A stretch of 59,397 nt of DNA from an uncultured Bacteroides sp. (GTDB lineage: Bacteria; Bacteroidota; Bacteroidia; Bacteroidales; UBA932): NCBI GenBank assembly GCA_900543205.1, contig UQQM01000014.1, positions 1 through 59,397 on the forward strand, given 5' to 3'. Below the pieces are notes generated by a model. The model had not been told where the DNA came from. It worked only from the letters and a program-made list of their open reading frames with translations, and made no database searches. Both the position numbers and the translations under genes were made by a program. Positions 1 through 8,765 of this stretch are shown here, piece after piece. How positions within the stretch are numbered: position 1 is the first letter of the stretch; every line of letters begins with the position of its first letter.

Positions 1-2839
1 CCCTCTCGCGGCAGAGTATCGTGTAGTCGATGAGCACGATACCGTTCTTCACCACGATACCGATCAGCATGATGATACCTATCAGCGCCATGACTCCGAG
101 AGCCTCTCCGGCCAGCTCCAGTCCGAGGAACACTCCGACGAGCGCGAACGGCAGGGAGAACATTATCACGAAAGGCGCCATCAGGGCCTCGAACTGGGAG
201 GCCATGACCATGTAGACGAGGATTATCATCAGCACCACCAGCACGAGCAGGTCGGCGAACATGTCCTGCTGGTCCTCATAGTCACCGGCAATTACGACCG
301 AAATCTCGATAGGAATCTCGGTGGCGTCTATCGCCTGCTGGGCGGTGGCCACGGCCTCGCTCAACGCCGCTCCGTCGGCCACGATGCCGCTCACGGTCAC
401 CAGACGCTCGCGGTCCTTACGCTCGATGGTAGGAGGCACGAGGGTCTCGACAACATTGCCGAGGTCCTTCATCCTGACCTGCTGGCCGAAGCCGTTGGTC
501 ACCATGATGTTCTCGAGGTCCTCGACCCTGGTGCGGTATTCGGGAGAATAGCGCACGCGGATGTCGTATTCCTCTCCGTCTTCGCGGTAGTAGGAGCTCA
601 GCGAACCGCTCATCGCCGCACTGAAGGCAGCGCCCGCAGTGGTGGAGTTCAGGCCGTTGAGCGCAAGCTTGGTACGGTCGAAGTCCATCTGGAGCTCGGG
701 GGTGTACTCGTCGCGGCTCATGGTCACCTGGGTGTACATCGGGCTCTTGAGCATCTGTTCCTGGAGCAGGCGGGCCACGCGGTCGGTCTCGGTGAAGTCG
801 TAGCCGTAGACCTCGACGTCGACGGTGGAAGCTCCGCCCATTCCGCCGCCGCCTTCGGTGACGGTGGCCTTGCGGACTTCAGGATACTGGCCGATCACGC
901 CTCTGACCACATCGGCAATCTGGGCCGAAGTACGCTCGCGGTCGCCGCTGGAGCCGATGTTCACGGTGAAGGAAATCAGCTGGGTACCGTTGTCCTGCAT
1001 GCTGGCGAAGGTGTTGTCGGAATCCGCCTGTCCGAAGGTGTAGTTGATGATCTCCGCCTCGGGAACCGCCGCCACGATGTCATCGTTGATGCGCTTCGCG
1101 AAATCGGCGGTCACTTCCTGGGCCGTACCCATGGGCAGCTCGATGGTGGCCGAGATACGGTCGGAGTCGGAGTGAGGGAAGTATTCGGTGGTGAGCCTGG
1201 GGATGAAGATCACCATGGCTATCACGAACACGGCCGCGAAGGTCAGGATGGTCACCCTCCTGCGCTTGGTGCACCAGTGGATCACGTGGGCGTAGCCCCT
1301 GGAAATCCAGTCGAGGAAGCGGTTGATCGGGACGAATATGAAGTTGTAGGCCTTTCCGTGCTTGACATCAGCCTTGAGCCAGCGTGAGCAGAGCATGGGC
1401 ACGAAGGTCAGCGCGGCGGCCACGGAGATGATCATGATGATGCTGACTATCCATCCGAGCTGCTGGAACATGATTCCCGCCATACCGCTGATCATGGTCA
1501 GGGGCAGGAACACGCAGAGCATCGTGAGGGTGGACGCCATTACGGAGATGCCCACCTCGGAGGTTCCGTGGACGGCGGCCTCCTTGGGCTTCTCTCCTCT
1601 CGAGAGGTGCGTCGTAATGTTCTCGAGCACCACGATGGAGTCGTCCACGACCATACCGATCGCTATTGACAGCGCGGACATGGAGATGATGTTCAGCGTG
1701 TTGCCGGTCGCGAACAGATAGATCAGCGATGCCAGCAGGGCCAGAGGGATGGACAGTATGATGATGAACGTCGATTTCCAGTTGCCAAGGAAGACGAAAA
1801 CCACGAGCGACACGATGATGAACGTGATGATGATGGTCTCCACGAGGGTGTTGATGGAATCGATGATTTCGGTGGAACCGTCGTAGACCGTGGAGATCTT
1901 GATGTCGGAGGGAAGGGTCTCCTCTATTTCGGCCAGACGTTCCTTGACACCCCTGATCACGTTCACGGTATTGGCTCCGGACTGCTTCTGGATGATGATT
2001 CGTGCAGAGCGCTCGCCGTTGGTGTAGGACTCCTGCTCGCGCTCCTCCTGTCCGTCGTTGACCGTGGCCACGTCCCTGAGGTAGATGGCCCTGCCGTCGA
2101 CCGAACCCACCACGATGTCAAGCAGTTCCGAGGGATCGGTGAACTCCTTCTGCACGCGCAGGGTGTAGGTCTCCGAACCGATGTCGATGTAGCCCGAGGG
2201 AAGGTTCTTGTTCTCGGCCGAGATCACGGATGATATTCCGCTGATGCTCAGTCCGTACGCCTCCAGCTTGTTGGGATCGCAGTAGACCTGAATCTCGCGG
2301 GTGGGGGCTCCCGCAACCGACACGGTACCGACTCCGTTCACACGGGCGAGAGGAGTGGTCACCTTGTCGTCAAGTATCTTGTCGAGGCCCGCAAGGCTCA
2401 CGTCCGCAGTCGCGGAGAGCATCATGACGGGCATGTCGTCGGCGCTGAACTTGAATATCACGGGCATGGTCGCGCCGTCGGGCAGGGTCGAATTGACAAG
2501 GTCCAATTTGTCGCGGACATTGTTCGTCGCCTCCTCTATGTCAACGCCGTATTCGAATTCGAGAGTAAGCAGGGAGATGTTCTCCTTGGACTGGGAAGTA
2601 AGGTCCTTGAGGTCTTCCACGCCGTTGAGGGCGTTCTCGAGCACCTTCGTGAGGTTGGTCTCGATATCCTCGGCGTTCGCTCCGGGATATGAAGACATCA
2701 CCATGATTACATTTGAGTCAAACTCCGGGAACTGCGCGATCGATGTCTTCACGAGGGAGAAGACTCCCAGAATCGCGAATGCGATGAAGACAAGGGTCGT
2801 CGTTACCGGCTTGTTGACCGCCGAACGTATTATACTCAT
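1..2839 (-). CDS. RND efflux pump, HAE1/AcrB-like (C-terminus outside window)
   Basis: Inner-membrane proton-driven exporter of the hydrophobe/amphiphile efflux family, working with the adaptor and TolC-type channel encoded just upstream. About 946 residues are visible, read from the minus strand, and the frame is open to the left edge. It starts MSIIRSAVNKPVT, the usual RND N-terminus with a first membrane helix. The two large periplasmic loops are present, and the TM4 proton-relay pair Asp-Asp lies in GMVVDDS near residues 399-400. The start ATG overlaps the stop codon of the adaptor gene by 4 bases (ATGA), so the two are translationally coupled. The substrate cannot be told from the sequence. 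Family assignment is very secure. Confidence 0.95.
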   Translation of the reverse strand, partial: MSIIRSAVNKPVTTTLVFIAFAILGVFSLVKTSIAQFPEFDSNVIMVMSSYPGANAEDIETNLTKVLENALNGVEDLKDLTSQSKENISLLTLEFEYGVDIEEATNNVRDKLDLVNSTLPDGATMPVIFKFSADDMPVMMLSATADVSLAGLDKILDDKVTTPLARVNGVGTVSVAGAPTREIQVYCDPNKLEAYGLSISGISSVISAENKNLPSGYIDIGSETYTLRVQKEFTDPSELLDIVVGSVDGRAIYLRDVATVNDGQEEREQESYTNGERSARIIIQKQSGANTVNVIRGVKERLAEIEETLPSDIKISTVYDGSTEIIDSINTLVETIIITFIIVSLVVFVFLGNWKSTFIIILSIPLALLASLIYLFATGNTLNIISMSALSIAIGMVVDDSIVVLENITTHLSRGEKPKEAAVHGTSEVGISVMASTLTMLCVFLPLTMISGMAGIMFQQLGWIVSIIMIISVAAALTFVPMLCSRWLKADVKHGKAYNFIFVPINRFLDWISRGYAHVIHWCTKRRRVTILTFAAVFVIAMVIFIPRLTTEYFPHSDSDRISATIELPMGTAQEVTADFAKRINDDIVAAVPEAEIINYTFGQADSDNTFASMQDNGTQLISFTVNIGSSGDRERTSAQIADVVRGVIGQYPEVRKATVTEGGGGMGGASTVDVEVYGYDFTETDRVARLLQEQMLKSPMYTQVTMSRDEYTPELQMDFDRTKLALNGLNSTTAGAAFSAAMSGSLSSYYREDGEEYDIRVRYSPEYRTRVEDLENIMVTNGFGQQVRMKDLGNVVETLVPPTIERKDRERLVTVSGIVADGAALSEAVATAQQAIDATEIPIEISVVIAGDYEDQQDMFADLLVLVVLMIILVYMVMASQFEALMAPFVIMFSLPFALVGVFLGLELAGEALGVMALIGIIMLIGIVVKNGIVLIDYTILCRER

Positions 2840-3861
2840 CCTACTACCTCCACTTTATCGCCCTCGTTCAGGCTTGAGTTGCCGGTGACCACCACGGTCT
2901 CGCCCTCCTCCAAGCCTGAAAGAATCTCATAATTGCCGTCGAAATGGAGGCCGAGCGTCACGACTCTGGCCTCGACGGTGTTGTCGCTGTTGAGCACGAA
3001 TACGGTGCGCACGCCGGAACCCTGCTGCTTGAGCACGGCGGTGTCAGGCAGCACCACGCTGTCGTTGATGCCGAAGGTTACGGTCACGCGGGCGTACATT
3101 CCCGGACGTATGGCCCTGTCGGTGTTGGCTACATGGACTTCGGCGTTGAAGGTATGCGAGCTGGCGTCGATTACGGGATAGACCCTGACAACAGAACCGC
3201 TGAAGGTCCTTCCGGGAATCGCGTCAACGGTCAGGCTGACCTTGTCGCCCTGCTTCACCTTGGTGTAGTCCATCTCGGAGATGGGGACCAGCATCTTCAC
3301 CGGGGTGATCTGCTGGAGGGTGTAGATGGGCGATGACATCGCATACATGTCGCCGCTGTCGTAGTTGCGGGCGGTGATGACTCCGTCCACGGGAGCGACC
3401 AGCACGGTGTTCTCGAGCAGGTTGTCGTAAGTGCTCTTGGACACGTTGTAGGTGAGCTCCGCGGTCTCGTAGTCCGACTGGGACACTCCGCCTTCCTCAT
3501 AGAGGGCCTTTATGCGCTCCAGCTCGGTCTCGTTGTTCTTGAGGGTGAGGGCGGCCTGGTCAAGCTGCGCCCTGTCCATCTCGGCAAGCACCTGGCCCTT
3601 CTCCACGAAGTCGCCGACCTCCACGTTCAGCTTGCGGATACGGCCAGCCGCCTGGGAGGCTATGTTGTTGACCACGTTGGCCTGCACGGTGGAAGAATAT
3701 ACTCCTGTCTGGGGAACGTTCTGTTTTTCCGTAACCGTAACGGTCACTTTCGGTGTCTGCGGTGCGACGGTCGTCACCTGCTCGTCGCCCTTGTTTCCTG
3801 CGCAGCCGGCCAGTACGAAGGCCAGGGCGCTTCCTGCCAAAATTAAGCTTCTGTTATTCAT
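2836..3861 (-). CDS. RND efflux periplasmic adaptor (membrane fusion protein), lipoprotein
   Basis: HlyD/AcrA-type adaptor of 341 residues that bridges the inner-membrane pump and the outer-membrane channel. A lipoprotein signal peptide ends at the lipobox LAGC with Cys20. A barrel-sandwich/lipoyl half-motif (QAAGRIRKLNVEVGDFVEKG) is followed by a short alpha-hairpin (LKNNETELERIKALYEEGG), the second lipoyl half (LVAPVDGVITARNYDSGDM), a beta-barrel and a membrane-proximal domain. The gene lies in the middle of the operon: its start overlaps the tolC-like stop by 8 bases and its stop overlaps the pump start by 4 bases. Confidence 0.95.
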   Translation of the reverse strand: MNNRSLILAGSALAFVLAGCAGNKGDEQVTTVAPQTPKVTVTVTEKQNVPQTGVYSSTVQANVVNNIASQAAGRIRKLNVEVGDFVEKGQVLAEMDRAQLDQAALTLKNNETELERIKALYEEGGVSQSDYETAELTYNVSKSTYDNLLENTVLVAPVDGVITARNYDSGDMYAMSSPIYTLQQITPVKMLVPISEMDYTKVKQGDKVSLTVDAIPGRTFSGSVVRVYPVIDASSHTFNAEVHVANTDRAIRPGMYARVTVTFGINDSVVLPDTAVLKQQGSGVRTVFVLNSDNTVEARVVTLGLHFDGNYEILSGLEEGETVVVTGNSSLNEGDKVEVVG

Positions 3862-5332
3862 TGTCTTTTGTGTTGTTCAGTTGGACATTGCCCTCGCCGT
3901 CTATGAAATCAGCACCGACGGTGCTTTCGAGGCTGGACTTGGCTATCACGAAATCATAAATCGCCTGTGAGACCGCGAGCTGCGACTGGGTGAGCGCGAG
4001 CTGGGCGTCGTTGAGGTCGGTCAGGGTGCTGCTTCCCACCTGGTACGACCTGGCGGTGATGTTGTATGCCTTCTCGGCCGACTCCAATGCCGTCTGGGAG
4101 GCTCCGTAGCTCTTCATGGCCGTCTCCATCTGGTTGAGATTCTGCCTGATGGATATCTTCAGCTGCCTTTCGGTGTCGGCCCTCTGGACATCCAGCTCCG
4201 CGGCCTGCACCTGGGCCTGCTTGATTGCGCTGTGGCGCTTTCCTCCGGCGAAGATGGGGATCTGCAGTGTCAGACCGACGTAGGAATAAGGTGACCACCT
4301 GTATTCACTGAAGTTGAAGTCGTTGGTCATAGCGTTGAAATTGTAGGAGAATGCCAGCGAGAGCGTGGGGATGTTGGCATATTTCTGCATCTTGATGGTG
4401 TTGGCGAGCTGCTCCGCCTGGATTGCCAGCTGCCTCATGGTGCTGTTGTTCTCCAGCGAGAGCGAATCCGAAGCCGAATCGGCCATGTCGCCGAGCATGC
4501 GGTTGGCATAGTCGCCGAGGGTCTCTGACACGTCTATGTTCTCGTCGAGGTTCACTCCCATCACGGCCTTGAGCTGCCACAGGGACAGAATCACCGAGCT
4601 CTCGGCGTTGTAGACATCGGGAATCGCATTGGCGAGCGTGGTCTTGGCCCTCGTGAGCTCCAGTTCGGAAGCCTTGCGGGCGTTGTACTTCATCTCGACC
4701 AGCTTGTAGTTCTCAAGGGCGTTCTCGTACACCGACTTGTAGACCTCGAAGGCCTCCTTCGCGAGCAGGCAGCCGAAATATGCCTGCTTCACCTGATTCA
4801 CCATCTCCAGGCGCGAACTTCTCGCGGCCTCCACGGCCAGCTCCACGTCCTGGTCGGAAATCTTCAGGCTCTGCCAGAGCTGGGCGTTGACCAGAGGCAT
4901 GGAAGCCGTGATTCCGGCCGACCATGTGTTCCAGCGGCCGACCTCGATTCCTCCTCCGGAGGAGGTCTGCGAGCTTCCGGTCGAACCGGCGTCAGAGCCG
5001 GTATCGGAGCCCCCGCCAGCGCCGCCCATGTCCCCCATGTCGAAGTCCATGTACATCACCTGTTTCTCGATGGTTCTCTGATAGGACGCGTTTCCGTCTA
5101 TCTGGGGGAAAAGCGAGGCGTAGGTGCCCTTCCTGGCATATCCCGTCCTCTCTATCTCCATGTCCGCCACCTTGACGGAAGCATTCTCGCTCAACGCGAT
5201 CTGCAGCGCCTGTTCCAGATTGATCAGCTTAGGTGCCGCGCTGCTGTCGGCCTGCTGGACATTGTCCTGTGCAAACGCCGCCAAACTGCCGAAAAGAGCG
5301 GCGGCAACCAACATAATTAACTTTCTAACCAT
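3854..5332 (-). CDS. TolC-family outer membrane efflux protein
   Basis: Outer-membrane channel of the tripartite pump. I place the start at the ATG at 5332 (MVRKLIMLVAAALFGSLAAFAQ, a standard Sec signal peptide, 492 residues) rather than the upstream in-frame ATG at 5365, which would add a charged stretch before the signal. Two OEP repeats follow, visible as long heptad-like helices (residues about 190-260 and 390-470) and ending with the family-typical segment SSTLTDLNDAQLALTQSQLA. A Gly/Ser-rich acidic loop (GGAGGGSDTGSDAGS) near residues 115-135 looks like an exposed linker. First gene of the operon. Confidence 0.93.
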   Translation of the reverse strand: MVRKLIMLVAAALFGSLAAFAQDNVQQADSSAAPKLINLEQALQIALSENASVKVADMEIERTGYARKGTYASLFPQIDGNASYQRTIEKQVMYMDFDMGDMGGAGGGSDTGSDAGSTGSSQTSSGGGIEVGRWNTWSAGITASMPLVNAQLWQSLKISDQDVELAVEAARSSRLEMVNQVKQAYFGCLLAKEAFEVYKSVYENALENYKLVEMKYNARKASELELTRAKTTLANAIPDVYNAESSVILSLWQLKAVMGVNLDENIDVSETLGDYANRMLGDMADSASDSLSLENNSTMRQLAIQAEQLANTIKMQKYANIPTLSLAFSYNFNAMTNDFNFSEYRWSPYSYVGLTLQIPIFAGGKRHSAIKQAQVQAAELDVQRADTERQLKISIRQNLNQMETAMKSYGASQTALESAEKAYNITARSYQVGSSTLTDLNDAQLALTQSQLAVSQAIYDFVIAKSSLESTVGADFIDGEGNVQLNNTKDNE

Positions 5333-5430
5333 ATTCTTTAATAAAAATCCTCGCCCTTTGCGCAAAAATTATGCCATTTTGAGGGCGGAATTATATCCGC
5401 AAAGCGTTCAGGCTCTGAGAGAAAGCCGCC

Positions 5431-5461
5431 GTTTCCCGTCCGTTCTCATCGGCCGGGAAAC
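5431..5461. terminator. Inverted repeat, possible terminator after lgt
   Basis: GTTTCCCG and CGGGAAAC form a perfect 8-bp stem with a 15-base loop in the gap between lgt and the efflux operon. The T-run is poor, so termination is only suggested. Confidence 0.4.
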
Positions 5462-5485
5462 GTAAGTCATACCACGTAGCGCAAG

Positions 5486-6358
5486 TTACGCCTTTCTTGA
5501 AGCCGGGCCGCGGCCCGCATTATGGGCCGGACGGACGATTGCAGCCGGAGTCTTATGCAGACAGGAGTATACCAGCAGCCCTATGCCGAGCAGCACGAAG
5601 GGGATTGAAAGCAGCTGGCCCATGTTCAGCACCATGTTCTCCTCGAATCCGACCTGTGGTTCCTTGATGAACTCTATCAGGAACCTCATCCCGAAGCAGA
5701 CTATTAAGAAGAAGCCGATGAAAAAGCCCCTGTAGACCTTGTCGAGCTTGTATTTATAGACCCACACAAGTATCAGTCCCAAAATCAGATACGACAGAGC
5801 CTCGTAAATCTGGGTCGGGTGCTTGGGCTCGGTCTCGCCGTTGCGTCCGAAAATGAAGCCCCAGGGAAGGGAGGTCACGTCGCCGTAGATTTCGGAATTG
5901 AAAAGATTGCCGAGCCTTATCATGCAGCCGGCAAACGCCACCGCTATGCAGAGCCTGTCGAGTATCCAGAGGAAATCGAAACCGTTCTTCCTGCCATAAT
6001 GTCTTGCGAACCACCACATTGCCAGCAGCAGCCCTATCGCCCCTCCGTGGCTGGCGAGCCCGCCCTTCCACGGCATGAAGATTTCAAGGAAGCCCTTCCA
6101 CGAACCGAGGTAGTAGTCCGGCTGATAGAAAAGGCAATGGCCCAGGCGGGCGCCCACTATCGTGGCCACTATCAGGGTGATGAGCAGCGGATCCATGAGG
6201 CTGAGATCGACCTTCTCCCTCTTGAAGAACCATTTGAAAAGATACCATCCGATGAAGAAGCCGGAGGCGAACAGCAGGGAGTACCATCTCAGCCCGCCGT
6301 TGCCGATATGTATCAGGAACGGGTCCGCGTTCCAGTTCACTGCAAGCAAAGTCAGCAT
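5486..6358 (-). CDS. lgt: Prolipoprotein diacylglyceryl transferase
   Basis: Inner-membrane enzyme that transfers diacylglycerol from phosphatidylglycerol to the lipobox cysteine of prolipoproteins, the first step in lipoprotein maturation. It has 290 residues and about seven membrane helices. The Lgt signatures are visible: HGG at His104, and the loop IRLGNLFNSEIYGD (Arg148, Asn151) followed by GRNGETEPKHPTQIYEA. The ATG at 6358 (MLTLLAVNW) is preferred; an extension to 6367 would need a TTG. A TATCTTTG promoter box lies at 6381-6388. A basic C-terminal tail (about 20 residues, Arg/Ala-rich) exceeds the usual family end. Confidence 0.97.
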   Translation of the reverse strand: MLTLLAVNWNADPFLIHIGNGGLRWYSLLFASGFFIGWYLFKWFFKREKVDLSLMDPLLITLIVATIVGARLGHCLFYQPDYYLGSWKGFLEIFMPWKGGLASHGGAIGLLLAMWWFARHYGRKNGFDFLWILDRLCIAVAFAGCMIRLGNLFNSEIYGDVTSLPWGFIFGRNGETEPKHPTQIYEALSYLILGLILVWVYKYKLDKVYRGFFIGFFLIVCFGMRFLIEFIKEPQVGFEENMVLNMGQLLSIPFVLLGIGLLVYSCLHKTPAAIVRPAHNAGRGPASRKA

Positions 6359-6380
6359 TTTCCGCAAATTTTACAGTCAG

Positions 6381-6388
6381 CAAAGATA
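6381..6388 (-). promoter_or_regulatory. Promoter -7 box for lgt, inside a palindromic promoter element
   Basis: TATCTTTG on the minus strand, 22 bases before the lgt ATG. A CTTG -33-like tetramer sits 20 bp upstream (6409-6412). The surrounding 31 bases match the element at 23511-23541 at 27 positions. Confidence 0.75.
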
Positions 6389-6412
6389 CGCAGAACCCGG
6401 GAGCAATGCAAG

Positions 6413-6445
6413 AAAAGGGGGCCGCAGTGCATACGGTCCCCTTTT
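6413..6445 (-). terminator. Terminator of pgk
   Basis: AAAAGGGGGCCG and CGGTCCCCTTTT form a 12-bp stem (one G-T pair) with a 9-base loop and T-runs on both sides. It lies between the pgk stop and the lgt promoter, directly abutting the promoter element. Confidence 0.85.
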
Positions 6446-6463
6446 ATTCCGGCTGAAGCAGCT

Positions 6464-7717
6464 TTATTCGCGGATTGCCGCAATGCCGGGAAGGTCCTTG
6501 CCTTCCAGAGCCTCGAGCATGGCGCCGCCGCCGGTGGAAACGTAGCTCACCTTGTCGGCATAACCCATCTGGGTCACGGCAGCTACCGAGTCACCGCCGC
6601 CGACGAGGGTATACGCGCCGTTTGCGGTAGCCTCAGCGAGGTCTTCGGCAATCTGAAGGGTTCCCTTGGCGAAGTTGGGCATCTCGAACACGCCCACAGG
6701 GCCGTTCCAGAGAATGGTCTTGGAAGCCAGGATGATGTTCTTCCAGTTCTCGAGGGACTTCGGACCGGCGTCCATTCCTTCCCAACCGTCGGGAATCTCA
6801 TGCGAAGGCACTACCTGCACGTTGGCGTCGTTGCTGAAGGCGTCGCCCACGCGGGTCTGGACTGAAAGGGAGATGTTCACGCCCTTCTCCTTGGCCTTGG
6901 CCATGATTTCCTGAGCCTGGGGGATGAGCTCGTCCTCGTGGAGTGAGTTGCCGATTTTTCCGCCCTCGGCCTTGATGAAGGTGTAGCCCATTCCGCCGCA
7001 GATGATCAGGTTGTCAACCTTGTCGAGAAGGTTCTCGAGCACTGCGAGCTTGGAGGATACCTTGGCGCCGCCGATGATGGCGGTGAAGGGATGCTGCGCG
7101 TTCTTGAGCACGTTGTCGATGGCCTTGATCTCGCCCTCCATCAGGTAGCCGAACATCTTGTCGTTAGGGAAGTACTTGGCTATCAGCGCGGTGGAAGCGT
7201 GAGCGCGGTGAGCGGTACCGAAAGCGTCATTGATGTAGCAGTCGGCGTAGGAAGCCAGGGTCTTCACGAACTCCTTCTGGCTCTCCTTCACTGCGGCCTT
7301 TGCAGCCTTCTTCTCCTCGTCGGTGGCATCCTCGGCCAGTCCACGGGGCTTGCCCTCCTCCTCGGCATAGAAGCGGAGGTTCTCAAGCAGCAGGGCCTCG
7401 CCGGGCTTGAGGGCCGCAACCTCTGCCTGGGCCTTCTGGCAGTCCGGAGCGAATTTCACGGGAACTCCGAGGCATTCGGACACATGGTCTACGATGTGCC
7501 TGAGGGAGAACTTGTCCTCCACCTTCTTCGGGCGTCCGAGATGGGACATGATGATGAGAGCTCCGCCGCCTGCAAGAACCTTCTTGAGGGTGGGGATGGC
7601 CGCACGGATGCGGGTGTCGTCGGTAATCTCAAACTTGTCGTTGAGGGGGACGTTGAAATCCACGCGTACAATGGCCTTCTTGCCATTGAAGTCGTAAGAG
7701 TCGATGTGTTGCTGCAT
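6464..7717 (-). CDS. pgk: Phosphoglycerate kinase
   Basis: Cytoplasmic glycolytic enzyme converting 1,3-bisphosphoglycerate and ADP to 3-phosphoglycerate and ATP. The full length of 417 residues is normal for the family. The N-terminal substrate site RVDFNVPL (residues 19-26), SHLGRP (58-63) and the C-terminal nucleotide loop [12 protein letters not shown] are all intact. It stands as its own unit between a promoter with a TAAATTTG box at 7758-7765 and the strong hairpin at 6413-6445. Confidence 0.99.
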   Translation of the reverse strand: MQQHIDSYDFNGKKAIVRVDFNVPLNDKFEITDDTRIRAAIPTLKKVLAGGGALIIMSHLGRPKKVEDKFSLRHIVDHVSECLGVPVKFAPDCQKAQAEVAALKPGEALLLENLRFYAEEEGKPRGLAEDATDEEKKAAKAAVKESQKEFVKTLASYADCYINDAFGTAHRAHASTALIAKYFPNDKMFGYLMEGEIKAIDNVLKNAQHPFTAIIGGAKVSSKLAVLENLLDKVDNLIICGGMGYTFIKAEGGKIGNSLHEDELIPQAQEIMAKAKEKGVNISLSVQTRVGDAFSNDANVQVVPSHEIPDGWEGMDAGPKSLENWKNIILASKTILWNGPVGVFEMPNFAKGTLQIAEDLAEATANGAYTLVGGGDSVAAVTQMGYADKVSYVSTGGGAMLEALEGKDLPGIAAIRE

Positions 7718-7757
7718 AATTATATGGATGTTTAACTGATTACTATTTTCAATCTCA

Positions 7758-7765
7758 CAAATTTA
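7758..7765 (-). promoter_or_regulatory. Promoter -7 box for pgk
   Basis: TAAATTTG on the minus strand, about 40 bases before the pgk ATG. No clear TTTG -33 box at the expected distance. Confidence 0.55.
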
Positions 7766-7815
7766 ACAAATTTTCAGAAAAACATTCCGTTTTTGCCAAA
7801 TCAATAAATAAGCGG

Positions 7816-7823
7816 TAATTTTG
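7816..7823 (+). promoter_or_regulatory. Promoter -7 box for the 7842 methyltransferase gene
   Basis: TAATTTTG, 18 bases before the ATG at 7842. It overlaps the alternative TTG start at 7821, which argues against that longer start. Confidence 0.6.
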
Positions 7824-7841
7824 GCGCAAATTAATCTCACC

Positions 7842-8765
7842 ATGGTCGAATATCCCGGAACATACTGGAAGGACTACGAACTGATTGACAGCGGCGCCGG
7901 AGAGAAGCTGGAGCGCTTCGGCGACTACGTGCTCGCACGCCCGGAGCCGAAAGCGCTCTGGGACAAAAGCCTGCCGCAGGACGAATGGAACAGGAGGGCG
8001 CATACCGTCTTCGTGCCCGGCGCAGGCTTCGGCAGGGCCGGCAAGGAGGACAGCGGCACATGGAAGCAGCTCAGGAAGATGGACGGGCAGTGGTACGTCG
8101 GCTACTCCAGCCCGGCGGGACTCAGGATGAGACTGCGCCTCGGGATGACCTCCTTCAAGCATGTGGGAATCTTTCCCGAGCAGGCCCCGAACTGGGAATA
8201 CATATACTCGCGGACGAGCCTGCTCGCCTCGGGCGGGAACAGGCCGAAGGTGCTGAACCTCTTCGCCTACACGGGAGCCGCCTCCCTCGCCGCCAGGGCC
8301 GCCGGGGCGGAAGTGACCCATCTCGACTCCGTCAGGCAGGTGGTGACCTGGGCCCGTGGGAACATGGAGAGTTCGGGGCTTGACGGCATACGCTGGGTGG
8401 TCGAGGACGCGATGAAATTCGCCCGGCGCGAGGCCCGCAGGGGCAATCTCTACGACGGCATAATCCTGGACCCTCCCGCATACGGGCACGGCCCCGACGG
8501 AGAGAAATGGAAACTCGACGAATGCCTGTTCGATATGCTCAGGACCGTCAGCATGATACTGAAGCCCGAGCGTTCCTTCGTGGTGCTCAACCTGTATTCC
8601 AACGGCTATTCCGCCCTGCTGGGCGAAACCCTGGTGCGCGAAGCCTTCAAGGGCGGCGGCCTGAATACGGAAAGCGGGGAGCTCGCCCTGAATGACAGTT
8701 TCGGCAAAGCCCTCCCGCTTTCGATAGTGGTACGCGCGGAGCGCGGTCAGTTCCGGCTTCCGTAG
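7842..8765 (+). CDS. Class I SAM-dependent methyltransferase, RlmI/RlmK-like
   Basis: A 307-residue protein related to 23S rRNA (cytosine-C5) methyltransferases of the RlmI group, but without a recognisable N-terminal PUA domain. A beta-strand-rich N-terminal part is followed by the Rossmann methyltransferase fold: motif I region KVLNLFAYTGAAS (about residue 135), the acidic motif VTHLDSV, and the catalytic-type IILDPPAYG (about residue 207). The ATG at 7842 is chosen because the upstream TTG lies in the promoter box. The 3' end overlaps the convergent DUF2723 gene by 19 bases. The exact RNA target is inferred only from family membership. Confidence 0.85.
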   Translation: MVEYPGTYWKDYELIDSGAGEKLERFGDYVLARPEPKALWDKSLPQDEWNRRAHTVFVPGAGFGRAGKEDSGTWKQLRKMDGQWYVGYSSPAGLRMRLRLGMTSFKHVGIFPEQAPNWEYIYSRTSLLASGGNRPKVLNLFAYTGAASLAARAAGAEVTHLDSVRQVVTWARGNMESSGLDGIRWVVEDAMKFARREARRGNLYDGIILDPPAYGHGPDGEKWKLDECLFDMLRTVSMILKPERSFVVLNLYSNGYSALLGETLVREAFKGGGLNTESGELALNDSFGKALPLSIVVRAERGQFRLP

